Below, piece after piece: positions 8,071 through 15,859 of a stretch of 64,000 nt of DNA. Position numbers and translations under genes: made by a program. Position 1 is the stretch's first letter. Each line of letters starts with the position of its first letter. A model generated the notes under the pieces. The model searched no databases, was not told where the DNA came from, and saw only the letters and a program-made list of their open reading frames with translations. This DNA is from Accumulibacter sp. (lineage in GTDB: Bacteria > Pseudomonadota > Gammaproteobacteria > Burkholderiales > Rhodocyclaceae): contig NZ_JAMTDQ010000006.1 in NCBI RefSeq assembly GCF_023806635.1, positions 62,001 to 126,000 on the forward strand, given 5' to 3'.

Positions 8071-8826
8071 TCAACTTCCGGTCAGGCGACGGACGAGGGG
8101 AAAATACCAGCGGTAGGGCAGCAGCGCGAGCAACTTCATGATGCGGGTGAAGCGCCGCGGGTAATGGATCTCGAAGCTGCCCGCCCGCCAGCCTTCGACG
8201 GTGGCGAGCGCCGCCTCCTCGGGCGTCAGCAGAGCCGGCATGGCGAAATCGTTCCGCGCGGTGAGCTGCGTCGCAACGAAGCCGGGATTGACGAGCCAGA
8301 CGCCTATCCCCTGTGGCGCGAGATCGAGGTGCAGGCATTCGGCGAAGTGGATCAGCGCCGCCTTGCCCGGCCCGTAGGCCAGCGCCCTGGGCAGGCCGCG
8401 GTAGCCGGCGACGCTGGCGACGAAGGCGATGCCGCCGCCGGCCCGCAGGTCGGGCAGCACGGTCGCCGCCAGGCGCATGGCGCCGTTGAAGTTGACGCTG
8501 ACGATCCTTTCGGCGGCCGCCAGGTCGAAGTCCGCGGTGCGCATCGGCACGTAGTCTCCGGCCAGGTAGATCACCAGGTCGACGCCGCGCCACGCCGCCA
8601 GCAGGCTCGCGCGGGCAGCCGCCAGGCTGGCGCTGTCGGTGGCGTCGCAGGGCAGCAGCAGCGCGCCGTCGATGCCGAGCGCGCGCAGCCGGTCGGCGCT
8701 GCGCGCGGAGAGCGCGACGCGCGCGCCGCGCCGCGCCAGCTCGCCTGCCAGCGCGGCGCCGATCCCGCTCGACGCGCCGACCAGCCAGACGCGCCTGCCG
8801 CACCAGTCGGTGATCTTTGGGTTCAT
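8071..8826 (-). CDS. Short-chain dehydrogenase/reductase
   Basis: A 251-residue classical SDR. The nucleotide-binding motif is VGASSGIG near residue 15, the catalytic serine lies in the FVASVAGYRG strand, and YGPGK supplies the YxxxK pair. The start ATG at 8826 overlaps the DUF3833 stop by four bases, which fixes the start; an upstream in-frame extension is not needed. It probably reduces or oxidises a carbonyl on the lipid or chromophore handled by this operon. Substrate is not known. Confidence 0.85.
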   Translation of the reverse strand: MNPKITDWCGRRVWLVGASSGIGAALAGELARRGARVALSARSADRLRALGIDGALLLPCDATDSASLAAARASLLAAWRGVDLVIYLAGDYVPMRTADFDLAAAERIVSVNFNGAMRLAATVLPDLRAGGGIAFVASVAGYRGLPRALAYGPGKAALIHFAECLHLDLAPQGIGVWLVNPGFVATQLTARNDFAMPALLTPEEAALATVEGWRAGSFEIHYPRRFTRIMKLLALLPYRWYFPLVRRLTGS

Positions 8827-9344
8827 CGCTTGACGAAGGTGAGCGTGACTTCGCCGAGATCGAAGCCCCACTTGCTCATGTAGGAGCGGTTCAGCATCAC
8901 CTTGTCGTCCATCAGGAACATCCAGTCGTCGAAATCGACGTGGTACACCGTGCCGTCGACCGGCAGCGCCAGCACGTAGCGCCAGCGCAGTGCATTGCCG
9001 GCCACCTCGCCGATCGCCTCGCCGACGACGTCATCGGCCGTGCCGCGGAAGCTGCCGTCGGCCTGTTTCGTCAGGGTCCAGACGCGGTGCGAGGTGCTGC
9101 CGTCCGACCAGCTGAAGCGCTCGTCGAGGATGCCGGTATCGCCGGTCCATCTGGCGTCGATGACGACGTGGAAGCGCTTCTGGACGTCGCCACGCCGCCC
9201 CTGGAAGATGCCCCAGGCGTCGAGGGTGCCGTTCAGGTAGGCCTTGAGGTCGAGGACCGGCTGTTCGGCACGGTACTGTTCGACTCCCGGCGAGGCGCAG
9301 GCGGTCAGACCGAGGGTGAAGGCGGCGGCGATGAGAAGCTTCAT
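8823..9344 (-). CDS. DUF3833 family lipoprotein
   Basis: A 173-residue protein with a lipoprotein signal peptide ending in the lipobox LTAC, so it should be lipid-anchored, probably in the periplasm. The body matches DUF3833: the LDLKAYLNGTLDAWGIFQ segment and the C-terminal DDWMFLMDDKVMLNRSYMSKWG block are very conserved in this family. It has no biochemically proven role but is a regular member of gene sets with DUF1365, CFA-like methyltransferase and SDR genes. Its start follows the MFS stop by one base and its stop overlaps the SDR start. Confidence 0.88.
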   Translation of the reverse strand: MKLLIAAAFTLGLTACASPGVEQYRAEQPVLDLKAYLNGTLDAWGIFQGRRGDVQKRFHVVIDARWTGDTGILDERFSWSDGSTSHRVWTLTKQADGSFRGTADDVVGEAIGEVAGNALRWRYVLALPVDGTVYHVDFDDWMFLMDDKVMLNRSYMSKWGFDLGEVTLTFVKR

Positions 9345-9345
9345 T

Positions 9346-10563
9346 TCAGATCTCCAGGGAATGACGCCAGCGCCAGAGCAGCGCTGCGGCCAGCGCCTTG
9401 AAGGCCAGCGGCAACAGGGCGTAGGCGAAGGTCAGCGAGGACAGGCCGTCGCCACCGCCCGGCACGTAGCCGAGCAGGGCGAGGAGCGGCAGCGCCAGCC
9501 CGGCGGCCAGAGCCAGGTTGAGTTTGGCGATGAAGTTCCAGACGCCGAAGCACGCCCCGGCCTGCCCCTGACGCTCGCCGAGGTCGGCGGCGATGGCGGC
9601 GGGCAGGGCCAGGTCGGCACCCAGCGCCAGTCCGGAAGCGACGCAGATCGCCGCGAATGGCCACAGGTCGCCGGCGCCGAGAAGGCTGGCGCCAGCGAAG
9701 GCGATGATCGACAGGCCCATCGCCGCCAGCCAGGCAACCACCCGCCCGCAGCACGCCGCCAGTCTGACCCAGAGCGGCAGCGAGGCGGCGCCGGCGACGA
9801 AGTACGACGCCAGCAACGGGCCGCTCGCCCGCTCCAGTTGCAGCACGTCGGCGACGAAGAAGAGGAACAGCGTCGCCGGCAGGGCGGCGGCGACGCCGTT
9901 GGCGATGAAGACGCCGAGCAGACGGCGAAAGGCACGGTCGCCGAGGATCAGACGCAGGCTCGGCAGCAGCGGCTGTCGCGGCGCGTGCACCGGCTGGCCG
10001 GCGCCGACCCGGCTGAAGGTCGTGGCAGCGGCGAGCAGCAGCAGCGGCGGCAGGATCCATGAGAGGCGCCTGATCCCCTCGCCGAGGTCGCTGGCGAGCA
10101 GCGCCGGCAGGGCGGCGGCGAGGACGACGCCAAGCAGCCCGAAGCCCTCGCGGGCGGCGGTCAATCGCGTGCGCTGCGCGGAATTGGCGCCGACGTCGGC
10201 GCCCCATGCCTGGTAGGCAACCGATGCGGCCGAGAAACCAAGGTAGGTCAGCGCCAGCGAGCCCGCCAGCCAGAGCGCCGCGTGGTCGATCGGCGGGTTG
10301 AGCAGGGCGACGAAGCCGGCCGCAAAGGGCACGAGGGCCAGCGCGACCATGGTCGGGCGCGGCACGCGATCGGCGAGCCAGCCCAGCCACGGGTCGATGC
10401 CGGCGTCGAGCAGCCGCGTGCCGAGCAGGATGGCGCCGAGCAGCGCGAGTTCCAGACCGGCCACCTCGGCGTAGAGGCGCGGCACGTGGACGTAGATCGG
10501 CAGCGCCGCGAAGGCCAGTGGCAGACCGAGGAGGCCGTAGGCGAGCGTGTGGCCGGCGTTCAT
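9346..10563 (-). CDS. MFS transporter of the GPH (MelB-like) type
   Basis: A 405-residue carrier with about 12 membrane helices. The loop GIDPWLGWLADR after helix 2 resembles the D-P-x-x-G-x-x-x-D-R signature of glycoside-pentoside-hexuronide cation symporters. The start lies four bases after the stop of the chalcone-isomerase-like gene. In related gene sets a GPH-type carrier is common and may move a lipid precursor or sugar-like head group; that is inference. Confidence 0.8.
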   Translation of the reverse strand: MNAGHTLAYGLLGLPLAFAALPIYVHVPRLYAEVAGLELALLGAILLGTRLLDAGIDPWLGWLADRVPRPTMVALALVPFAAGFVALLNPPIDHAALWLAGSLALTYLGFSAASVAYQAWGADVGANSAQRTRLTAAREGFGLLGVVLAAALPALLASDLGEGIRRLSWILPPLLLLAAATTFSRVGAGQPVHAPRQPLLPSLRLILGDRAFRRLLGVFIANGVAAALPATLFLFFVADVLQLERASGPLLASYFVAGAASLPLWVRLAACCGRVVAWLAAMGLSIIAFAGASLLGAGDLWPFAAICVASGLALGADLALPAAIAADLGERQGQAGACFGVWNFIAKLNLALAAGLALPLLALLGYVPGGGDGLSSLTFAYALLPLAFKALAAALLWRWRHSLEI

Positions 10564-10567
10564 CGCC

Positions 10568-11110
10568 TTACGATTCCAGGCGCGTCAGCAGCGCGGCGCG
10601 CAGGTCGGGAGCGCTGGTTCCGGCATCGAGCCAGATGGCGAAAAAGGCCCGGGCAAAGGCGGGGTCATCGATCGAGCCGATGCTGCGGTCGTTGAAGTAG
10701 AAGCGCGCCGCCTCGGGCAGCTGCACGCCGACGATACGGTCGCCGCGCCGGACATCGGGAAAGATCGCGAGCATCCGCTCGCCCCACGCGCGCAGGCGGG
10801 CCTCGCCGGCAACGCCGAGTTTGCGCATCTCACCGATGCTGGCGTCGGCGATATCGCGGCCCTTGATGGTCCGCTTGTAGGTCAGCTCGAGCGCCAGCGG
10901 CGGCTGCAGCGGATCGTCGCCGCTGGCCCACAGCGTCGCCGCGTAAATCAGCAAGCCGAAGCGGCGGAACTCGCCGCTTCCCCAGCGCCGCAGGCCGGTG
11001 GTCGGTGCCGCGGTCGCCGTTCCGGTCATCGCCAGCCCTGCCAGCGGCGATGCGGCCAGCGCCAGCAACAGGCGGCGCCTATTGATGAGCAAGTTCGAAC
11101 TGGACGACAT
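10568..11110 (-). CDS. Chalcone-isomerase-like protein with Tat-type signal
   Basis: A 180-residue protein. Residues 1-33 form an export signal with a twin-arginine-like INRRRLLLALAAS core and a cleavage region before the mature part. The rest fits the Chalcone_3 group (PF16036): FGLLIYAATLWASG, then LELTYKRTIKGRDIA, and FYFNDRSIGSIDDPAFARAFF. Bacterial members bind fatty acids rather than flavonoids in the cases known. The start at 11110 has GGGAG five bases upstream and overlaps the methyltransferase gene by 32 bases. A fatty-acid-binding or isomerising role outside the cytoplasm is likely. Confidence 0.8.
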   Translation of the reverse strand: MSSSSNLLINRRRLLLALAASPLAGLAMTGTATAAPTTGLRRWGSGEFRRFGLLIYAATLWASGDDPLQPPLALELTYKRTIKGRDIADASIGEMRKLGVAGEARLRAWGERMLAIFPDVRRGDRIVGVQLPEAARFYFNDRSIGSIDDPAFARAFFAIWLDAGTSAPDLRAALLTRLES

Positions 11111-12263
11111 CGATGCTCCCGGCGAGGAAGCCCGCCTCGCAGTAAGAGAGATAAAGACGCCAGAGGCGCCGGAACTGCTCGTCAAAACCGAGCGCGGCGA
11201 TCTGCGGCCAGTTGGCTTCGAAGGCGCGGCGCCATTCGCCCAGGGTGCGCGCGTAGTCGGCGCCGAAAGCGTATTCGCCGTGCACCGCCAGCCCCTGCCT
11301 CGCCGCGGCGGCACGGAAGGCCGGGCGCGACGGCAGCATGCCGCCCGGGAAGACGTATTGCTGGATGAAGTCGGTTCCCTTGCGGTAGTCGGCGAACAGG
11401 TCGTCGCGGATGGTGATGCTCTGGATCACCGCCCGGCCGCCCGGCTTCAGCGCCCGAGCAACCGAACGGAAGTAGGTCGGCCACCAGCGCTCGCCGACGG
11501 CCTCGAACATCTCGATCGAAACGACGTGGTCGAACTGCCCGCAGGTATCGCGGTAGTCCTGCAGCCGGAGATCGGCTCGTGGCACCCGCTGTCGTGCCCA
11601 TTCGAGCTGTGCCGGCGACAGGGTCAGTCCGGTGACCTGCAGTCCTGCCGCGACCGCGATCTCGGCGAAGCCGCCCCAGCCGCAGCCGATTTCGAGGACG
11701 CTCTGCCCCGGTCCGGCCTGCAGGCGGCGCAGGATGCGGCGGTACTTGGCGCGCTGGGCGCCTTCCAGGTCGCCGCAGTCGGTCGCGGGGTAGATGGCCG
11801 CCGAATAGCTCATGCCGGGATCGAGCCACAGCCGGTAGAAGTCGTTGCCAAGATCGTAGTGGGCCATGATGTTGCGCTTGCTGCCGGACCGGCTGTTGCC
11901 GTTCAGCCAGTGGCGCACGCGCGCCGCGAGCAGGTTGCGCCACGAACCGTACACCGCCTTGCGCAGGGCGTCGCGATTGCGCGCCAGCAGTGCCAGCAGG
12001 CCGGCGACGTCGGGCGAATCCCAGTGGCCGTCGAGATAGGCTTCGGCCAGGCCGATGTCACCGCGCGCCAGAACCTGCCCGAACATCGCTTCGTCATGCA
12101 CCTGCAGGGTGACGCCGTGATCGCCCGCGCCATACAGGCGGCAAGACCCGTCGGGCAGGCGAACCTCGAGAATGCCGCCGGCAATCCGCTCGAGGAGCGC
12201 GAGAACGCGGGAGGTGGCTGGCGCCGGGCCTTGGCCGCTGCGCAGGATCATCGTCTCATTCAT
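11079..12263 (-). CDS. CFA-synthase-like SAM-dependent fatty acid methyltransferase (non-canonical active site)
   Basis: A 394-residue protein of the Mycolic_acid_cyclopropane-synthase family. The SAM-binding motif VLEIGCGWGGFAE is at residues 189-201, and FIQQYVFPGGMLPS at 299-312 is typical. Compared with E. coli Cfa from memory, E239 and Y317 are kept (E254, Y337), but the bicarbonate-coordinating C139 is Ala155 (in SYSAAIY) and H266 is Gln281 (in IQSIT). Those residues are essential in classical cyclopropane synthases, so this enzyme may methylate unsaturated acyl chains without ring closure, as UfaM does on the way to furan fatty acids. The start overlaps the DUF1365 stop by four bases. 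Confidence 0.88.
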   Translation of the reverse strand: MNETMILRSGQGPAPATSRVLALLERIAGGILEVRLPDGSCRLYGAGDHGVTLQVHDEAMFGQVLARGDIGLAEAYLDGHWDSPDVAGLLALLARNRDALRKAVYGSWRNLLAARVRHWLNGNSRSGSKRNIMAHYDLGNDFYRLWLDPGMSYSAAIYPATDCGDLEGAQRAKYRRILRRLQAGPGQSVLEIGCGWGGFAEIAVAAGLQVTGLTLSPAQLEWARQRVPRADLRLQDYRDTCGQFDHVVSIEMFEAVGERWWPTYFRSVARALKPGGRAVIQSITIRDDLFADYRKGTDFIQQYVFPGGMLPSRPAFRAAAARQGLAVHGEYAFGADYARTLGEWRRAFEANWPQIAALGFDEQFRRLWRLYLSYCEAGFLAGSIDVVQFELAHQ

Positions 12264-13033
12264 TTGGTTGATTCCTGAAGGGGTTGCCGTTGATCGGAAG
12301 GACGCGCGCCAAAGAAGGGCACGCCCTTGATCCAGAGCCGGAGCGCCTGCCAGTGGATGCGGAGGACGACGCCGGCGGTCAGCAGCGGCATGCGCAACAG
12401 GGTGCCGAGCAGGGCGCGGGTGGACCAGGTCGTCGGTCTGCCGGTGATCGAGGTCAGCAGCAGGGCACCGGCGGTGTCGTCGTAGTCGATGCGGACCAGC
12501 GGACGCTCACGCTCGACAAGGAAGCGGAAGCGGTAGCCGCCTGTCACTTCGCAGAACGGCGAAACGTGGAAGGTCTTGCTCGCCCTGACCGTCTGCGCCG
12601 CGCTTAGCGGAGCGCCGTCGGCGTTGTGCAGCAGGTAGCAGTGGCGACCGCCAAAGGTATTGCTGACTTCGGCGAGGACGGCGAGCAGTTCGCCGTCGCG
12701 GTTGCGGCAGAACCAGAAGCTGACCGGATTGAAGACGAAGCCGAACACCCGCGGGAAGCACTGCAGGACGACCTCTCCGTCATCGGGCAGGCCGCGGCTG
12801 CGCAACTGCGACTGGATCCAGGGCAGCAGCGGCGAACCATCGCGTGGCCCGTGGTCCCTCTGGTGGAAACTGAGCAGATTGAAGCGATCGACCGAGAAGA
12901 GTGGCCCGCTGGCCGCCGCCAGGTCGGCCAGCGGCAACTGGACGAAAAAGACCGGGTAGGTGAAGGCATTGACCACCGGGCGCAGACGGCGGTGCATCAC
13001 TTGGCCGATCAGCAGTCGAGGACGGGCAGGCAT
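12260..13033 (-). CDS. DUF1365 family protein
   Basis: A 257-residue protein matching DUF1365 over its whole length: GQVMHRRLRPVVNAFTYPVFF near the start, an FGFVFNPVSFWFCRN block, an EVSNTFGGRHCYLL segment and a KTFHVSPFCEVTGGYRFRF stretch. The ATG at 13033 follows the amine oxidase stop by seven bases and has GAGG upstream; the frame stays open further upstream only as a shadow. DUF1365 proteins nearly always accompany the FAD oxidase and CFA-like methyltransferase; no reaction is established. A short hydrophobic C-terminal segment suggests membrane association. Confidence 0.9.
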   Translation of the reverse strand: MPARPRLLIGQVMHRRLRPVVNAFTYPVFFVQLPLADLAAASGPLFSVDRFNLLSFHQRDHGPRDGSPLLPWIQSQLRSRGLPDDGEVVLQCFPRVFGFVFNPVSFWFCRNRDGELLAVLAEVSNTFGGRHCYLLHNADGAPLSAAQTVRASKTFHVSPFCEVTGGYRFRFLVERERPLVRIDYDDTAGALLLTSITGRPTTWSTRALLGTLLRMPLLTAGVVLRIHWQALRLWIKGVPFFGARPSDQRQPLQESTK

Positions 13034-13040
13034 GTCGGCC

Positions 13041-14351
13041 TCAGGCGCTCGCCCGTGCGCGGACGCGCCGCGCGCCCTCGCCCTGCCACGGAGCGGCGAT
13101 GCCCATGGCGTTGGCGACGCGCAGGGCCGACTTGAGGCCGTCTTCGTGGAACCCGTAGCTGCCCCAGGCGCCAGCGAGCCAGATGCCGCCCTCACCCTGC
13201 ACCTCGGCGAGTCGCTGCTGCGCGGCGATGGCCGGGCCGTCGAAGATCGGGTGGGCGTAGTCGAATTCGGCGATGACCCGGGCCGGATCGGGCGCGCGCA
13301 CCGGATTGAGGGTGACGACGACCGGCGTCGCGAAGGGCAACGGCTGCAGGCGGTTGATCAGGTAGGAAACCGCCACCGGCTGCTCGCCCGGCGTGCCGCT
13401 GCCGGCACTGTAGTTCCACGCCGACCACAATTTTTCGTCGCGCGGCAGGAGGGCTCGGTCGGTGTGCAGGACGGCACGGTTGGGCTGGTAGCGGATCGCC
13501 GCCAGCACTTCGCGCTGCGCCTCGCTGGCGGTGCCGCCGAGAATGGCTCGCGCCTGGTCGCTGTGGCAGGCCATCACGACCCTGTCGAAGCGCTCGACGC
13601 CGCCGGCGTGGGTCAGGCGCAGTCCCTCGCCATCGCGGCTCACCGTGCTCACCGGGCAGGCGAGGCGGACGTCGTCGAGCTGTTGCGCGATGCGGCGCAC
13701 GTACTCGCGGCCGCCACCCCTGACGGTACGCCACAGGGGGCGGTCGAAGACCTGCAGCAGGCCGTGGTTGCGGCAGAAGCGGACGAAGGTGGCGAGCGGC
13801 GTATCGAGCATCTGCCCGGTCGGGCAGGACCAGATCGCTGCGGCCATCGGCAACAGGTACCATTCGGAGAATGCCGCGGAGTAGCCACCCGCGCCCAGGA
13901 AGTCACGCAGGCTGCGCTGGTCGTCGGGGTACGCGTGCAGCCACGCGACGGCCTCGCGGTTGAAGCGCAGGATGTCGGACAACATGGCCCAGAACTGCGG
14001 GCGCACCAGGTTGCGCTTCTGCCCGAAGATGGTGGCGAGGTTGCTGCCCGACCATTCGATGTCCGGGTCCTCCAGGCTGACCGCGAACGACATCTCGGTC
14101 TCGACGCTGTCCACCCCGAGCAGCGCGAAGAGCGCGATCAGGTTGGGATAGGTCTTGTCATTGAAGACGAGGAAGCCGGTATCGACCGGATGCGTCCTGC
14201 CTTCAAGGGTGACGTCGACGGTGTTGGTGTGACCACCGAGATGGCTGCCGGCCTCGAACAGGGTCACCGCGTGCCGGCGGCCAAGCAGCCAGGCTGCGGC
14301 GAGACCGGAGATGCCGGCGCCGACGACGGCGATTCGTTGCGTGTCGCGCAT
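13041..14351 (-). CDS. FAD-dependent amine-oxidase-like protein (fatty acid desaturase candidate)
   Basis: A 436-residue flavoprotein. The dinucleotide-binding motif VVGAGISGLAAAWLL starts near residue 9, followed by the EAGSHLGGHTNTV second FAD motif typical of NAD(P)-binding amine oxidases (PF13450/PF01593). The C-terminal IWLAGAWGSYGFHEDGLKSA closes the FAD site. Relatives always occur with DUF1365 and a CFA-like methyltransferase; in Rhodobacter a flavoprotein of this type (UfaD) dehydrogenates a methylated acyl chain during furan fatty acid synthesis. The same role here is inferred from family and context. Confidence 0.85.
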   Translation of the reverse strand: MRDTQRIAVVGAGISGLAAAWLLGRRHAVTLFEAGSHLGGHTNTVDVTLEGRTHPVDTGFLVFNDKTYPNLIALFALLGVDSVETEMSFAVSLEDPDIEWSGSNLATIFGQKRNLVRPQFWAMLSDILRFNREAVAWLHAYPDDQRSLRDFLGAGGYSAAFSEWYLLPMAAAIWSCPTGQMLDTPLATFVRFCRNHGLLQVFDRPLWRTVRGGGREYVRRIAQQLDDVRLACPVSTVSRDGEGLRLTHAGGVERFDRVVMACHSDQARAILGGTASEAQREVLAAIRYQPNRAVLHTDRALLPRDEKLWSAWNYSAGSGTPGEQPVAVSYLINRLQPLPFATPVVVTLNPVRAPDPARVIAEFDYAHPIFDGPAIAAQQRLAEVQGEGGIWLAGAWGSYGFHEDGLKSALRVANAMGIAAPWQGEGARRVRARASA

Positions 14352-14360
14352 GACCGTCTC

Positions 14361-15161
14361 CTACGCGTTGGCGCCGAAGAGTTCAGCGTAGGCCGAATGG
14401 TTGTGGATCGACTCGAAGTTCTCCGAGGCGACCTTCCATTCGGCGATGCGTGGCTCGCCCATCAGACGCAGCGCGATGTCGCGCACCAGATCCTCGACGA
14501 ACTTCGGGTTGTCGTAGGCGCGTTCGGTCACCCACTTTTCGTCGGGGCGCTTGAGCAGGCCGAAGACTTCGCACGACGCCTCTTCCTCGGCCACGCGGAC
14601 GAGTTCCTCGATGGTCATGGGCGAGCGCAGTTTCGCTTCCAGCGTGAGGTGCGAGCGCTGGTTGTGCGCTCCGTAGTCGGAGATCTTCTTCGAGCAGGGG
14701 CAGAGACTGGTCACCGCCGCCGTCACGCGCAGCGTCAGCGCTGCGGGCTGCCCGTGCGGCCGGTCGATGAGCAGCGTCGCGTCGTAGTCGAGCAGGCTTT
14801 CGACGCCCGACACCGGCGCCGTCTTGCGGATGAAGTAGGGAAAGCTCATCTCGATGCGGCCGCTCGTCGCGTCGAGGCGCAGCAGCATGTCCGCGAGCAA
14901 CGCGAACAGGCCCTCCTGCGTCAGCGCGCCGCTGCGACCCTCGAGGAGTTCGACGAAGCGCGACATGTGGGTACCCTTGACCTCGGGCGGCAAGCCGACG
15001 GTCATCGTCAGGCTGGCCACGGTGTTCATGATCTCGCCACTGGCGGTCTGGATCTGCAACGGGTAGCGCAGCCCCTTGACGCCGACGTTCTGGATCGCCA
15101 GTCGGCGGCCATCGGCGGCCGACTGGACGTCGGGCAGGAAGAAGTGTTCTGGTGCGTTCAT
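14361..15161 (-). CDS. folE2: GTP cyclohydrolase IB (FolE2)
   Basis: A 266-residue protein of the FolE2 (COG1469) family. The catalytic cysteine lies in the SLCPCSK motif (C154), followed by [13 protein letters not shown] and the conserved [30 protein letters not shown] type block near the C-terminus. It opens GTP to 7,8-dihydroneopterin triphosphate, the first step to folates and other pterins, and unlike FolE it does not need zinc. It sits second in the operon, 33 bases after the peroxidase and 9 bases before the FAD oxidase. Its presence here links pterin supply to the light or oxidative response. Confidence 0.93.
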   Translation of the reverse strand: MNAPEHFFLPDVQSAADGRRLAIQNVGVKGLRYPLQIQTASGEIMNTVASLTMTVGLPPEVKGTHMSRFVELLEGRSGALTQEGLFALLADMLLRLDATSGRIEMSFPYFIRKTAPVSGVESLLDYDATLLIDRPHGQPAALTLRVTAAVTSLCPCSKKISDYGAHNQRSHLTLEAKLRSPMTIEELVRVAEEEASCEVFGLLKRPDEKWVTERAYDNPKFVEDLVRDIALRLMGEPRIAEWKVASENFESIHNHSAYAELFGANA

Positions 15162-15194
15162 TACAATCTCTCCATGTGGGTGGGGGCGGTCGAG

Positions 15195-15752
15195 CTACTT
15201 GAGGAACTCGTCGATCTTCTGCAGCAGCTCGCGGTCATCCGGCCTGGTCGCGCTGGCGTAGGCGACGACCCGCGAGGCATCGCGGTTGATCAGGTACTTG
15301 TGGAAATTCCAGCGCGGCTTGCTGCCGGTGGTTTCCGCCAGCATGCGGTAGAAGGCATTGGCGTTGCCGCCACTGACCGTCGTCCTGGCGAACATCGGGA
15401 AATCGACGCCGTCGGTCAGGCGGCAGAACTCTGCGATCTCCCTGTTGCTGCCGGGCTCCTGCTCGCCGAAGTCGTTGGACGGGAAGCCGAGGACGACCAG
15501 CCCCTTGTCCTTCAGCCGCTCATGGAGCTTCTCCAGCCCGTCGTACTGCGAGGTAAAGCCGCAGAAGCTCGCCGTATTGACCACCAGGATGACCTTGCCG
15601 GCGTACTGGCAGAGTGGCACCGGCTTGCCATCCTGCAGAGCGGGAAACGTGTGGTTGAGCAAGGGCGGGCAAGCGCTGGCGGACGACGGCGCGACGATCC
15701 CCAGCGTCAGCAGGGCGGCGACCAGCGTGGAACGTTTCCAGTCAGTGACCAT
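15195..15752 (-). CDS. Periplasmic glutathione peroxidase-like protein
   Basis: A 185-residue protein with an N-terminal signal peptide of about 27 residues. The catalytic cysteine is C64 in NTASFCGFTSQYDGLE; the FPSNDFGEQEPG segment supplies the conserved glutamine and WNFHKYLI the tryptophan. It is a cysteine-type thiol peroxidase of the GPx family, reducing lipid or hydrogen peroxides, here outside the cytoplasm. It is the first gene of the ten-gene operon and lies downstream of a good promoter (TTGACA, 17, TACATT), divergent from the B12-type MerR gene. An envelope-located peroxidase fits a defence against lipid peroxidation. Confidence 0.88.
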   Translation of the reverse strand: MVTDWKRSTLVAALLTLGIVAPSSASACPPLLNHTFPALQDGKPVPLCQYAGKVILVVNTASFCGFTSQYDGLEKLHERLKDKGLVVLGFPSNDFGEQEPGSNREIAEFCRLTDGVDFPMFARTTVSGGNANAFYRMLAETTGSKPRWNFHKYLINRDASRVVAYASATRPDDRELLQKIDEFLK

Positions 15753-15770
15753 GCCGAACCTTTCTTCCCT

Positions 15771-15857
15771 TTGTCCTGGACATTTTCGTCATTTGTCGCT
15801 AATGTACGCGCCGAAGTTCCCAGTGTCAACAGTTTGTCTAACTTTTGTTCAGGACAA
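15771..15857. promoter_or_regulatory. Divergent control region with gpx-operon promoter and palindromic operators
   Basis: On the minus strand TTGACA (15824-15829) and TACATT (15801-15806) are 17 bases apart, a near-consensus promoter for the ten-gene operon. TGTCCTGGACA (15772-15782) is a perfect palindrome around one base; TGTTCAGGACA (15846-15856) is the same element with one mismatch and overlaps the ribosome binding site of the MerR gene. Further TTGTC half-sites start at 15793 and 15834. Starts of the four half-sites (15771, 15793, 15834, 15845) are 22, 41 and 11 bases apart. I infer these are the binding sites of the divergent MerR/CarH-type regulator, giving autoregulation and control of the operon. 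Confidence 0.65.
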
Positions 15858-15859
15858 TT

